Positions 43,344-51,100 of a stretch of 51,100 nt of DNA are shown here, one piece after another. Numbering within the stretch: position 1 is the first letter of the stretch; each line of letters starts with the position of its first letter. The notes beneath the pieces were generated by a model. The model was given only the letters and a program-made list of their open reading frames with translations. It was not told the origin of the DNA and did no database searches. The stretch comes from Planctomycetota bacterium (lineage in GTDB: Bacteria > Planctomycetota > PUPC01 > JACPCR01), in assembly GCA_027625095.1 (NCBI GenBank), contig JAQBXN010000053.1:1-51100 (forward strand), read 5' to 3'. Both the position numbers and the translations under genes were made by a program.

Positions 43344-44591
43344 CTAAGCGCCAGGCATTCCGATACATAACAGATTCTCTGCCGTCCGGATGATCAATTT
43401 GCCCATGACCAGCACCGGGGAGGACAGGCACCATTCACCATCCAGTGAGTTCGTTGCGACCAGCTTGTAAGAGGGCCCTTCCTCAAGAATGATCATCGTG
43501 CCCTTTTCACCAAGCACGTAAATATGGCCATCCGCGAACACAGGGGAAGTGGAGATATTGCCACCCAGTCGGCTTCGCCAGAGTTCCTTACCCGATTTCG
43601 CCTCAAAGCAGGTGATGAACCCGCTGTCCTCGCAGACATACGCCCTGCCATTTACAACCAGCGGAGAAGGCACATCTGACGAGCGACCGCCAATCCATGC
43701 CTTGTGGGTTTCTGTGATGTCGCCTTTCCCACCGAGCCTTATAGCGGTTAATTGATTCCCGCGTGCGTACGGGGCAAACACCAGACCCTCCCCGACAACC
43801 GGCGAAGAAATGCATCTCCAATACTTGGCCTTGCCGGGATTGAGACCCGAGTAACGCCACACTTCGCTGCCTGTATCCGCAGCGTGGGCAGTCACGTGGT
43901 CCGCACCGAGGACGATCAAAAGTTCTGTGCCGTCCTCACCGGTGTGGACCACTGGTGTCGTATAGGCATGGTTGGATTCCGGCCCCGTTTCGAAATGGCG
44001 ATCCTGCTTCCATATTTGCTTGCCCGATTCCTTATCGAGTGCGAGCAGCCACGAATCCCCATCATCCATCTTGGTAAAAACGACATGCTTGCTGGTGAGG
44101 ACCGGGGAAGTGGCCATATCCCACCAGAGGGTGTCTTTCCCATGCAGCGCGTGCAGGTTTTGCTCCCACTTGATTTTTCCATCAAAGCTCAGTGCCGCAG
44201 AGTCACCGCTGCGAAAATACACGAACACGTGTTTACCGTCGGTGACCGGAGACGGATGGGTCGCGCTGCCCTTTGCCTCGTGCTTGCCTTTTCTGGCCAG
44301 GCCGATTTCCGTTTCCCACAGCAGCTTCCCGCTCATGTCAAAACTGGCCACGACGTTTTTCCCTTCTTTAGGCGTGGTCAGAAAAATCTGTGAGTTCCAC
44401 ACCACAGGCGTCGAACCACTTTTGCCCGGCAGAGGGACAGACCAGAGCAGGTTCCGCGTCCTGCTCCACTCGGTCGGAAAGCCTTTCTCTCTTGAAATCC
44501 CATTCTGATCCGGCCCTCTCCACTGAGGCCAATTCTGTGCCTCCAAACTGCAAAAACTGCCCAGAAAAACCAGAAAGGTCAGATGTTTCAT
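43344..44591 (-). CDS. Secreted PQQ-binding-like beta-propeller protein
   Basis: This is a 415-residue protein with a signal peptide (MKHLTFLVFLGSFCSLEA). The entry motif NWPQWRGPDQNGIS is that of the PVC family of PQQ-like propellers, followed by repeated W-rich blades (SGKLLWETEI, SGKQIWKQD, TGSEVWRYSG, SGKELWRSRL). Catalytic PQQ-dehydrogenase residues are not evident, so a binding or structural role is more likely. GGAG lies eight bases before ATG 44591. ATG 44597 is too close to it. It is the upstream neighbour of the SNF2 gene on the same strand. Confidence 0.85.
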   Translation of the reverse strand: MKHLTFLVFLGSFCSLEAQNWPQWRGPDQNGISREKGFPTEWSRTRNLLWSVPLPGKSGSTPVVWNSQIFLTTPKEGKNVVASFDMSGKLLWETEIGLARKGKHEAKGSATHPSPVTDGKHVFVYFRSGDSAALSFDGKIKWEQNLHALHGKDTLWWDMATSPVLTSKHVVFTKMDDGDSWLLALDKESGKQIWKQDRHFETGPESNHAYTTPVVHTGEDGTELLIVLGADHVTAHAADTGSEVWRYSGLNPGKAKYWRCISSPVVGEGLVFAPYARGNQLTAIRLGGKGDITETHKAWIGGRSSDVPSPLVVNGRAYVCEDSGFITCFEAKSGKELWRSRLGGNISTSPVFADGHIYVLGEKGTMIILEEGPSYKLVATNSLDGEWCLSSPVLVMGKLIIRTAENLLCIGMPGA

Positions 44592-44783
44592 TTCCATTTC
44601 TCCGTAAATTGAAATATGCGACTCCAGGTCGATTTACTCGCGAACGCTGGGATGACGTCACATCTATGAAAGCTCTTTCTATTTGCCCCGAGAGCCCCTT
44701 GCAACAGGCTCACTTCGAATTCCATCCCCGAGGTTTGTCCTGTTGAATCAGCCACGTACTCATCTATATTTCCGCCCCACCAA

Positions 44784-44857
<74 letters not shown>

Positions 44858-45113
44858 CTACTTTAACCGCTAATTAACTCAATGCTTTACAGTGTGATAA
44901 GCACTGATTTGCCTGTATTTGGAATTAGCACTGAGATGGGTTAATTTGCCTTGATTTGGAAAAACATTGAAGACTTTGCCCAAATCCAAGGATGCGAAGC
45001 CGTCGCGATTTCAGGGCTCTTGGCGGGATTTCAAAACATTTCGGATTTGACGGTTTGGTTCGCGATTAAGAGGAAGTTGGTTTACCACTTCTTTCAATCG
45101 AAGGACTGCCCAG

Positions 45114-45869
45114 ATGGAAAAATCCGAATACCTTCGCCGCAATCACTGGCTGGGCTTAATCAAGCAAATCAACGATGCCACTCAGAAAAGGGCGCGTCTG
45201 CTTCCCGACTCAACCGATGACTGGATGAGTGATAAAGACAAGGCCGCAAACGCGGAGCGAGTCAATGCCGTGACCAAAGCCATCGTCGAGTCGTGCAAGG
45301 AAATGCAGGGTGTTGAGTCCGATGGAGAGCCTTTTGGCTTTTCCGTTCTCTTGGACAACGCACCCAGCCAACCAATCCGTCACTTGCTTGCAGTGCTCGT
45401 GGCCAGGTCCTTGGGACGTGGGGCATCCGAGCAGTACATGGCCGTGGAGAATTATTGTGAGCAAATTGGTGCTGGAGACCCTGCGATAGCTCTGGAAGTT
45501 CGAAACGCTTTTCGTTCTGACAGTGACATCCGACACCACATTACATTCAAACCTGGAGTAACGCTGGAGCAATCATCAAACCCACGGCTTCGAGAACGGT
45601 CATTCAACGTGGTTCTTGGACTTGCTCAAGACGTTCAATCTGAAGTCATTGGCGAATGGCTCCGCGGGGGGAATCCGATGAACGACCTTGTTCCAGCATC
45701 AACTGATGCCCTTGAACCAATCCAGCCGATTGCTCCGTTCATTCAGGTAAAGCGGTCACCGAAAACCCGGCGGGCTTACAGGAAAGAAATCAAGGTGTCC
45801 GAGATGCAAAACCGTAACCGCGGCACCAAACGCTCAAGGGACAACGTCTGCCCCGACCGAAGCTCTTGA
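45114..45869 (+). CDS. Unrecognised protein preceding the kinase
   Basis: This is a 251-residue protein with no family that I recognise. It is mostly helical and charged, with segments such as LLDNAPSQPIRHLLAVLVAR and RERSFNVVLGLAQDVQSEVI. The last 40 residues are basic (VKRSPKTRRAYRKE) and overlap, in another frame, the zinc-ribbon-like start of the kinase. It lies in AT-richer sequence than its surroundings, between the tRNA and the kinase. It may be a regulatory partner of the kinase or part of a transferred segment. Confidence 0.5.
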   Translation: MEKSEYLRRNHWLGLIKQINDATQKRARLLPDSTDDWMSDKDKAANAERVNAVTKAIVESCKEMQGVESDGEPFGFSVLLDNAPSQPIRHLLAVLVARSLGRGASEQYMAVENYCEQIGAGDPAIALEVRNAFRSDSDIRHHITFKPGVTLEQSSNPRLRERSFNVVLGLAQDVQSEVIGEWLRGGNPMNDLVPASTDALEPIQPIAPFIQVKRSPKTRRAYRKEIKVSEMQNRNRGTKRSRDNVCPDRSS

Positions 45870-45939
45870 GCACTTTCTGGAGCAGGAAGGCAAGGGGCTG
45901 GTAGCTTACGAGCGAGAATCAGAAATCGCCCGTGGCGGC

Positions 45940-47247
45940 ATGGGCGCAGTCATACTGTGCAATCATCACACTCTGAACCGCCCAGTTGCTATGAAGGTGA
46001 TGCGGGATGAGAAGGCGGCGACAAGGGATAGTCGAACCCGATTCCTGGAAGAAGCTCGGGTCACTGGCCAGCTTGAACACCCCAACATTGTACCCATTCA
46101 CGAACTGGGTAAGGACCAGGATGGTAATCCGTACTTCACCATGAAGCTGGTGAAAGGGAAATCTCTGGCAGAAATCATTGACGACATCAGCAATGGTCAC
46201 AAGCACAAACTCTCAGAGCTTTTGGCAATCTTTCTGAAGGTCTGTGACGGGATAGCATTCGCTCACTCAAAGGCCGTCATTCATCGTGACTTAAAACCAG
46301 CCAACATCATGGTCGGGGATTTCGGTGAAGTGCTTGTGATGGATTGGGGATTAGCAAAGGTGGTTGGAAAAGATTCGGATGAATCTGCTACGGAATCTGG
46401 TATTCGCAAGGCCGAAACCGTTAAGAGCCTTCGCGCCAACTCTGATGTCGCACTTACATTGGAAGGCGATGTCTCAGGGACACCTGCATTCATGTCGCCA
46501 GAACAAGCTGAAGGAAAGATTCACCTGTTGGACCATAGGTCTGACATCTACTCATTGGGTGCAATTCTCTACGAACTTCTGACGCTAGAGCCGCCGGTCG
46601 AAGGAAAGACCGTGCATCAGATATTACTAAATGTTGCTGACGGAAATGTTGTGTCACCTGGAGAGCGGACACCCCAGCGAAATATACAGGAGGAGCTTTC
46701 GGCTATCGCCATGAAGGCAATGCAAAAGAATCGCCTAAAGCGTTATCAATCAGTCCAGGAACTCTCGGATGACATCAATCGCTTTTTAGAAGGGAGAACA
46801 GTTACAGCCAAAGACGATTCAGTGCTTGAGTCTGTCTCCAAACTTGTTAAACGGAACAAAGGCGTCTCGGTAGCCGGTACGCTTGCATTCATAATTCTGA
46901 TGGCGATTTGGATTGCGTTCACGGTAGACAATACCCACAAGCGACAGGTAGCCGAACGAGCACTTGTTCAGTTAAAGAACAGCGAGCTTCAGGCACTAAA
47001 TGCAGAGAGACGCCAACGAAGAACGGCCCTACAGGCATCCAGAAAGTTTGCATTCGAAGCGGTTCGGTCGGCGGAGATTGGCAGGTGGGTTGAAGCGAAT
47101 CGACGGCTGGAAGATGCTGAGAGTGTTGCCGAAAACTCGGCCTGGCATCAAGATGGAAGAGACATCAGGTTAAACCATAGCGGAGAGGTATCGGGTGAAA
47201 GCTGCACTATTCCTGTTGATCGCTTGCGCCGGCTGGCCGTCCATTGA
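45940..47247 (+). CDS. Serine/threonine protein kinase, N-terminally incomplete, membrane-anchored
   Basis: The kinase core has the VAIK Lys (RPVAMKVM), catalytic loop HRDLKPANIM, magnesium loop DWGLAK (DWG instead of DFG, as in many Planctomycete kinases), activation segment GTPAFMSPEQA and the terminal Arg region. One membrane helix follows (about 308-328, VSVAGTLAFIILMAIW). The only in-frame ATG (45940) lies inside the glycine loop (ARGGMGAV). The true frame runs back to 45751 and encodes a zinc-knuckle-like GKKSRCPRCKTVTAAP, yet it contains no ATG, GTG or TTG. The gene is therefore broken, or made by frameshifting from the preceding ORF. The C-terminus stops soon after the coiled coil. 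Confidence 0.7.
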   Translation: MGAVILCNHHTLNRPVAMKVMRDEKAATRDSRTRFLEEARVTGQLEHPNIVPIHELGKDQDGNPYFTMKLVKGKSLAEIIDDISNGHKHKLSELLAIFLKVCDGIAFAHSKAVIHRDLKPANIMVGDFGEVLVMDWGLAKVVGKDSDESATESGIRKAETVKSLRANSDVALTLEGDVSGTPAFMSPEQAEGKIHLLDHRSDIYSLGAILYELLTLEPPVEGKTVHQILLNVADGNVVSPGERTPQRNIQEELSAIAMKAMQKNRLKRYQSVQELSDDINRFLEGRTVTAKDDSVLESVSKLVKRNKGVSVAGTLAFIILMAIWIAFTVDNTHKRQVAERALVQLKNSELQALNAERRQRRTALQASRKFAFEAVRSAEIGRWVEANRRLEDAESVAENSAWHQDGRDIRLNHSGEVSGESCTIPVDRLRRLAVH

Positions 47248-47281
47248 CCTGGCCGTAGAGCAGAAAGAGAGGATCCTATGA
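47195..47281 (+). CDS. 28-residue signal-peptide-only ORF overlapping the sialidase start
   Basis: GTG 47195 follows GGAGAGG and reads VKAALFLLIACAGWPSIDLA, a textbook signal peptide, then VEQKERIL and TGA. The stop overlaps the sialidase ATG at 47278 (ATGA). It is probably the severed N-terminus of a secreted protein, now serving, if anything, as a translational coupler. It overlaps the last codons of the kinase in another frame. Confidence 0.45.
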   Translation: MKAALFLLIACAGWPSIDLAVEQKERIL

Positions 47282-48648
47282 AACGACGCAGCAACGGGCG
47301 CAAATCAGATGCAACAGCTTCGGACGCGGCATCCTGCCCGCCGGAACAGGTCCTTCAATGGGCGTGGGCGGAGGCCTGCGCTCTGCTTTATTGCGGGGAG
47401 GATCCGAACGACGTTTCCCTGAGCGATCTCAAGCGCCGCTTCTACACGGACTTGACGCAGAACAAACACAACCTGATGGTCTATGTCGATCCCCGCTGCC
47501 GCGTGGTGAAGATGGATAAGTTGGATCAGTTCACCAAGCCCGAAGGCAAGAGCGACATCGAGCTCGAATACGAGGCCACCGGCGAGACGGACAAGCTGGG
47601 CCCGTTCTCCACACTCGGAGACGGAAGCATCCTGACGGTGGGCGACAACGCGACGTTCACGAGCCCCGACGGCGGCATCACGTGGTCGGCGCCGGGACGC
47701 ATGTGCCGCAGCACGGTGAAGAGCAAGCCCGGGGCTGGCGGCGTCCTGCTCAGGACCCGCCGGGGTCATCTGGTCTATGCGTACCTTGACAGCAGCACGT
47801 TCCGCTGGTCCTGGGACGAAGAACGGCGTGAAGCGGCGGAGGATGTCCGTAACGACGTGTGGGTGATCCGCAGCGAGGATGAGGGCAGCACCTGGAAGGA
47901 TCGGAAGCGGGTGTTCGCGGGGTACTGCGGCGCGCTGAGAAACATGATCGAGACGGCCGACGGGGAACTCGTGCTCCCCGTCACGAGTCTGCTCCGCAAC
48001 CCCTGCCGCCACGGCATCTGTGTCTACGTCTCGACCGATGGTGGGAAAAGCTGGGACATGAGTCCCGACATCATCGATATCGGCGGACACGGCCACCACG
48101 ACGGCGCCACGGAACCCGCGATCGTGCAGTTGGAGGACGGGCGTCTGTGGATGCTGATCCGGACTCCTTTCGACCGCTTCTGGAGCGCGTTCTCCAGCAA
48201 CGGCGGCCGCACCTGGCCTGTCTTGCGTCCGAGCGACATCGAGGCCAGCAGCGCGCCGGGCGCCATGATCCGCCTGGCCAGCGGACGCCTGGTGCTCGCC
48301 TGGAATCGCCTGTGCTCCACGCAGCGGAAGAGTTACCCGCGCTTTGGCGGCGATGGACAAATCGCGCTGAAACCGTTCAGCGGACATCGCAACGAATTGT
48401 CGATCGCCTTTTCGGAGGACGACGGCAAGACCTGGTCTTCGCCGGAAGTGATCATCCGAAAACAGGACTACGGCGTTGCCTACCCATATCTCTTCGAGTT
48501 GGAGCCCGGCCGGATCTGGCTGAGCACCCAATACTGCTACAAGATGGCGCTGACGTTTGCCGAGCGGGATTTCGTCGGGTACACCGCCGTTCAGCGGGAG
48601 AGCCGAGGCCAGATTGATTCCTCTCATCTGACGGACGCGTTTAAGTAA
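47278..48648 (+). CDS. Exo-alpha-sialidase (BNR/Asp-box) family protein
   Basis: This is a 456-residue six-bladed propeller with five Asp-box repeats (SPDGGITW, SEDEGSTW, STDGGKSW, SSNGGRTW, SEDDGKTW). Such proteins hydrolyse sialic acid or related sugars. Catalytic Arg, Glu and Tyr residues cannot be placed by eye. It has no signal peptide of its own. The 28-residue ORF just before it carries one out of frame. The DNA here is clearly richer in GC than at 45-47 kb. An open minus-strand frame covers it fully but is a shadow. Confidence 0.8.
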   Translation: MKRRSNGRKSDATASDAASCPPEQVLQWAWAEACALLYCGEDPNDVSLSDLKRRFYTDLTQNKHNLMVYVDPRCRVVKMDKLDQFTKPEGKSDIELEYEATGETDKLGPFSTLGDGSILTVGDNATFTSPDGGITWSAPGRMCRSTVKSKPGAGGVLLRTRRGHLVYAYLDSSTFRWSWDEERREAAEDVRNDVWVIRSEDEGSTWKDRKRVFAGYCGALRNMIETADGELVLPVTSLLRNPCRHGICVYVSTDGGKSWDMSPDIIDIGGHGHHDGATEPAIVQLEDGRLWMLIRTPFDRFWSAFSSNGGRTWPVLRPSDIEASSAPGAMIRLASGRLVLAWNRLCSTQRKSYPRFGGDGQIALKPFSGHRNELSIAFSEDDGKTWSSPEVIIRKQDYGVAYPYLFELEPGRIWLSTQYCYKMALTFAERDFVGYTAVQRESRGQIDSSHLTDAFK

Positions 48649-48678
48649 CAAACAAATGGATTCTGCTCCTAACACTCG

Positions 48679-49813
48679 ATGACCTGGGAAGCCTGGACCA
48701 CCGTTTCAACGATCGCCCTGATCGTCGTCATTCTTGCTGCTAACGTCGTTAGACCAGATACGGCGCTGCTCGCAGGGCTCGTGCTGTTCATGACGTTCGG
48801 GCTGTTCTCTGAGTCGGCGCTCTTTCCTTCGCCGTCAGCAGCGCTTTCCGGCTTTGGCAATGAAGGCGTCATAACGATTGCCGTACTGTTCGCCGTGGCT
48901 GAGGGCATGCGTCAAACCGGCGCCATGAACTGGGTCGCTCAGCCGCTGCTTGGGCAGCCGAAAAGTGAGCGCAGCGCGCTACTGCGTCTCGTCCTCCCGA
49001 TTGCCGGACTGAGCGCTTTCCTCAACAACACGCCCATCGTCGCCGTGTTTAGTCCCGTCGTCAGCGACTGGTGCAAGAAGCACAGGCTGAGCCCTTCCAG
49101 GCTTTTCATTCCTCTGAGCTACGCGGCCATCATGGGAGGGGCGTGCACGCTGCTCGGCACCGCCACCAACATCTTCGTTTCAGGAATGCTCGTGGAAGCG
49201 CAGGCCGCGGGCCAGCTCCAGGAAGTGAGTCTCGGAATGTTCACCATCACGTGGATCGGCTTGCCGGCATCGGTGGCCGGCTTCATCTATCTGCTCTTCC
49301 TGTCGCCGAAACTTCTGCCCGATACCGGCGCGCACGAAGTCGGCGAAGAGGAGGCGCGCCAGCTGGCGCGTGATCTTTGCGCTCGGCGCCGCTCTCGGTG
49401 TGGGCCACACGTTGGAGACGACTGGCGCGGCCCAAAGCATTGCCGACGCTCTGATCGATACGGTTCACTCGACGGGGCCGGTCGGTCTGCTCGCCGGAGT
49501 GTACCTCCTTTCAATGATCTTCAATCTTCTTATCGGCGCAGCAGGCGCAGCAGCTCTCGTGTTTCCCATCGCCAGGCTGGCGGTACTGGCCGAAGCCGCG
49601 GCGGGGACACCCATCGACTTCACCGCGTTCGCGGTAACCATCATGGTCGGCTGTTCGGCCAGTTACGCCAGCCCCATTTACCAGACCAACCTGATGGTGT
49701 ACGGCCCTGGGGATTACAAGTTTGGCGATTACCTCCGTTGCGGTCTGCCGTTGAATTTCATCGTGATGGCGGTCACAGTCGCCCTGGCGCCAATCATCTG
49801 GCCCTTAAACTGA
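48679..49813 (+). pseudogene. SLC13-family permease with internal deletion and frameshift
   Basis: The first frame (48679 to about 49360) gives the N-terminal membrane half with the signature FLNNTPIVAVFSPVVSD and GGACTLLGTATNIFVSG. The second frame (about 49370-49813) gives the C-terminal membrane half, ending with SASYASPIYQTNLMVYGPGD then FGDYLRCGLPLNFI. Normal SLC13 proteins with RCK/TrkA-C domains are nearly 600 residues, and about 200 central residues are missing here. The two parts meet in different frames at a 16-bp palindrome. The family imports sulfate or dicarboxylates. This copy is probably dead. Confidence 0.8.
49355..49370. repeat. 16-bp perfect palindrome at the permease breakpoint
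   Basis: CGCGCCAGCTGGCGCG lies exactly where the two SLC13 frames meet. It may be the scar of a deletion or of an excised segment. Confidence 0.7.
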
Positions 49814-49894
49814 GATGAAGAAAAGCATTGAAGGTATTTTCTTAGGTATTGCCCAAAGCGCGCGACTTCCTGCAGCCAGGGATTAAGGTGCCGC

Positions 49895-51061
49895 TCATCC
49901 GTTAGCGCCGTTGTTCGGCGGATAGGCAAGGATGCAGCACTTGCCGCCGCAGTCCGGATGGATATGGGAATATGAGCCGGCGAAGCTGCCGTTGGGGTCC
50001 GCCTCATGCGTGGAATAAACGACTACCATTCCTTCATCTGTGAAACAGACGGAAGGATAAATATTCTGGCGATCTCTCAGCCAGACGCCGGCCTCGTCGA
50101 CCAGCACCGGCGCGTCCCAGGTGCGTCCGCCGTCGGCGGAGACGCTATAGCACAGCGGCGTCCGGGGGAAGAACGCGCCCGGTATGAGGGGCGTCGCATG
50201 GTTGTAGAAGACGATGAGGCGTCCGTCTGGCAAGGTCTTGAGCGTGAGCGAAGAACAGGCCGCGGTCTGCGTCGTGGGTTCCGGTTCTGACCACGTGTCA
50301 CCCCCGTCGTTGGACCACGATTGGAAGTTACAGCCGCTTCCCGTGCGAGCGAGCATGAGCAGGTGTCCAGGCTCCGTCTCCGCCACGCAGGGCTCGGCCA
50401 TTCCGCGGCCATCGGCGAGGTCGGCGGGCCTCGAGGAACGTTGCCACGTCGCGCCCCCATCGTCGCTGAAGAAGCAGAGCCCGAGATTGCGATCGCCCTC
50501 GTAGGTACCCATGCCCTCCGGCATGTGCGACACCGGAACGACGAGGCGTCCGTTCAGCATCTGGATCATGCGGTCATTCATCACGTACCACACGCCCTCG
50601 GGATCGCCAATCGTGCGGGCCGGAGTCCAGGTATCGCCATCGTCGTCGGAAAAACTGATTACTGGCAGCCCGCCACCATGCTGTCCCTGAACGTGTCGAT
50701 GGGCAAGACAGGCCAGTCGTTCATCCTGCAGTCGCAGGAAGGTCATGCCGCCGTCGCTGATCATGCCGGACAAACCCCATTCCATGTTCGTCCGTCCCTG
50801 CTCCTGCCATGTGCGCCCGCCGTCCCCCGAGCGATACAGCATCGGAACGGGATACCTGGCAGCCAGTTGCTCGAAGTTGGTCGGTGGGCGCCCCCAGGGG
50901 GCAGCCATCAGGAGGTCGCCGTGCTCAAGCCGGATCGAGCCCGGCCCGATGAACGAGCGTCGTTCCGTGTGGCGAATGAAAACTCGAGGTTCGGTGATGT
51001 ACTCAGCTCTCTTCGGAGCGGCATGGAGTGCGATGGTGGTGGTCATGGTGAGTGAACTCAT
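49895..51061 (-). CDS. Sialidase family (BNR/Asp-box) protein
   Basis: This is a 388-residue Asp-box propeller with repeats SGDGGRTW, SDDDGDTW, SDDGGATW, SNDGGDTW and SADGGRTW. The N-terminal block EPRVFIRHTERRSFIGPGS and a conserved MAEPCVAETEPGHLLMLAR segment occur in the PVC group of sialidase-like proteins. No signal peptide is evident. ATG 51061 or 51046 may be the start. Neither has a strong ribosome-binding site, and a TTG at 51076 is also in frame. It converges on the decayed SLC13 gene and faces the other sialidase. A polysaccharide-use role is an inference. Confidence 0.8.
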   Translation of the reverse strand: MSSLTMTTTIALHAAPKRAEYITEPRVFIRHTERRSFIGPGSIRLEHGDLLMAAPWGRPPTNFEQLAARYPVPMLYRSGDGGRTWQEQGRTNMEWGLSGMISDGGMTFLRLQDERLACLAHRHVQGQHGGGLPVISFSDDDGDTWTPARTIGDPEGVWYVMNDRMIQMLNGRLVVPVSHMPEGMGTYEGDRNLGLCFFSDDGGATWQRSSRPADLADGRGMAEPCVAETEPGHLLMLARTGSGCNFQSWSNDGGDTWSEPEPTTQTAACSSLTLKTLPDGRLIVFYNHATPLIPGAFFPRTPLCYSVSADGGRTWDAPVLVDEAGVWLRDRQNIYPSVCFTDEGMVVVYSTHEADPNGSFAGSYSHIHPDCGGKCCILAYPPNNGANG

Positions 51062-51100
51062 TGGGGAGTGGCTCAAATTTGTGAAGTCTTGACAGAGGCT

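Noticed and set aside
44858..45113. A prophage or island attachment site behind the tRNA
   Set aside because: I found no repeated tRNA 3' end downstream and no integrase in the following genes.
47305..48675. A 456-codon open frame on the minus strand
   Set aside because: It exactly shadows the sialidase gene, whose Asp-boxes prove the plus frame. High GC content leaves the opposite strand open.

Overview
The window reads as a chromosomal segment of an environmental bacterium from the PVC or Latescibacterota-like part of the tree. The evidence is the gene families: a PVC-type cytochrome c protein, a DUF1501 protein, LVIVD and PQQ-type beta-propellers, a DUF6785-like membrane protein, phytanoyl-CoA dioxygenase (PhyH) genes, a DUF6807 (PmoA-like) protein, a Planctomycete-style DWG kinase and two Asp-box sialidases. 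TTG starts are common. The exact phylum cannot be fixed from sequence reading alone. All functions are family-level inferences.

Layout. 0-11 kb: a 5'-truncated cytochrome gene behind two REP-like hairpins, a secreted alpha/beta hydrolase, a small secreted protein, a 1022-residue double LVIVD propeller, a large membrane protein, a ceramidase-like enzyme and an amidohydrolase. 11-16 kb: a decayed mobile-element zone. It holds a glyoxalase remnant, a palindromic island, two 0.6-kb direct repeats that each carry the same truncated tyrosine-recombinase gene, a MazEF-like toxin-antitoxin pair, a group II intron that has apparently lost its reverse transcriptase, and an IS91-family transposase tail. 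16-23.5 kb: a cyclophilin, an FGE-like protein, a PhyH enzyme, a DUF1501 protein, a VWA protein divergent from a TerC family protein, and a secreted propeller. 23.5-31 kb: a minus-strand run of ADH, MoxR, DUF58, BatA-like VWA and ClC genes, with period-7 tandem repeats in the spacers. 31-39 kb: a PIN-toxin pseudogene, a PmoA-like gene and a probable sugar-acid catabolic operon (SGNH hydrolase, unknown barrel protein, Ldh-type dehydrogenase, HpaI-type aldolase), followed by a broken ParDE pair, L-rhamnose mutarotase and a second PhyH enzyme. 39-44.6 kb: a SNF2 helicase / SWIM protein pair and a PQQ-type propeller. 44.8 kb: tRNA-Arg(UCU). 45-47.2 kb: an AT-richer stretch with an unknown ORF and a kinase without a usable start. 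47.2 kb to the end: visibly GC-richer DNA with two sialidases around an SLC13 permease that has an internal deletion and frameshift.

How it fits together. Much of the content looks like a scavenging lifestyle: secreted hydrolases, sialidases, rhamnose/deoxysugar acid breakdown and many beta-propellers. The most unusual aspect is the number of gene remnants that can be read at the protein level (cytochrome, glyoxalase, integrase twice, IS91 transposase, PIN toxin, ParE toxin, esterase chimera, kinase, SLC13 permease). I found no CRISPR array and no clear multi-gene defence island. The best candidates for something undescribed are the duplicated integrase cassette at 12-16 kb, the unrecognised barrel gene in the sugar-acid operon, the unknown ORF in front of the kinase, and the heptamer arrays that replace ribosome-binding sites.
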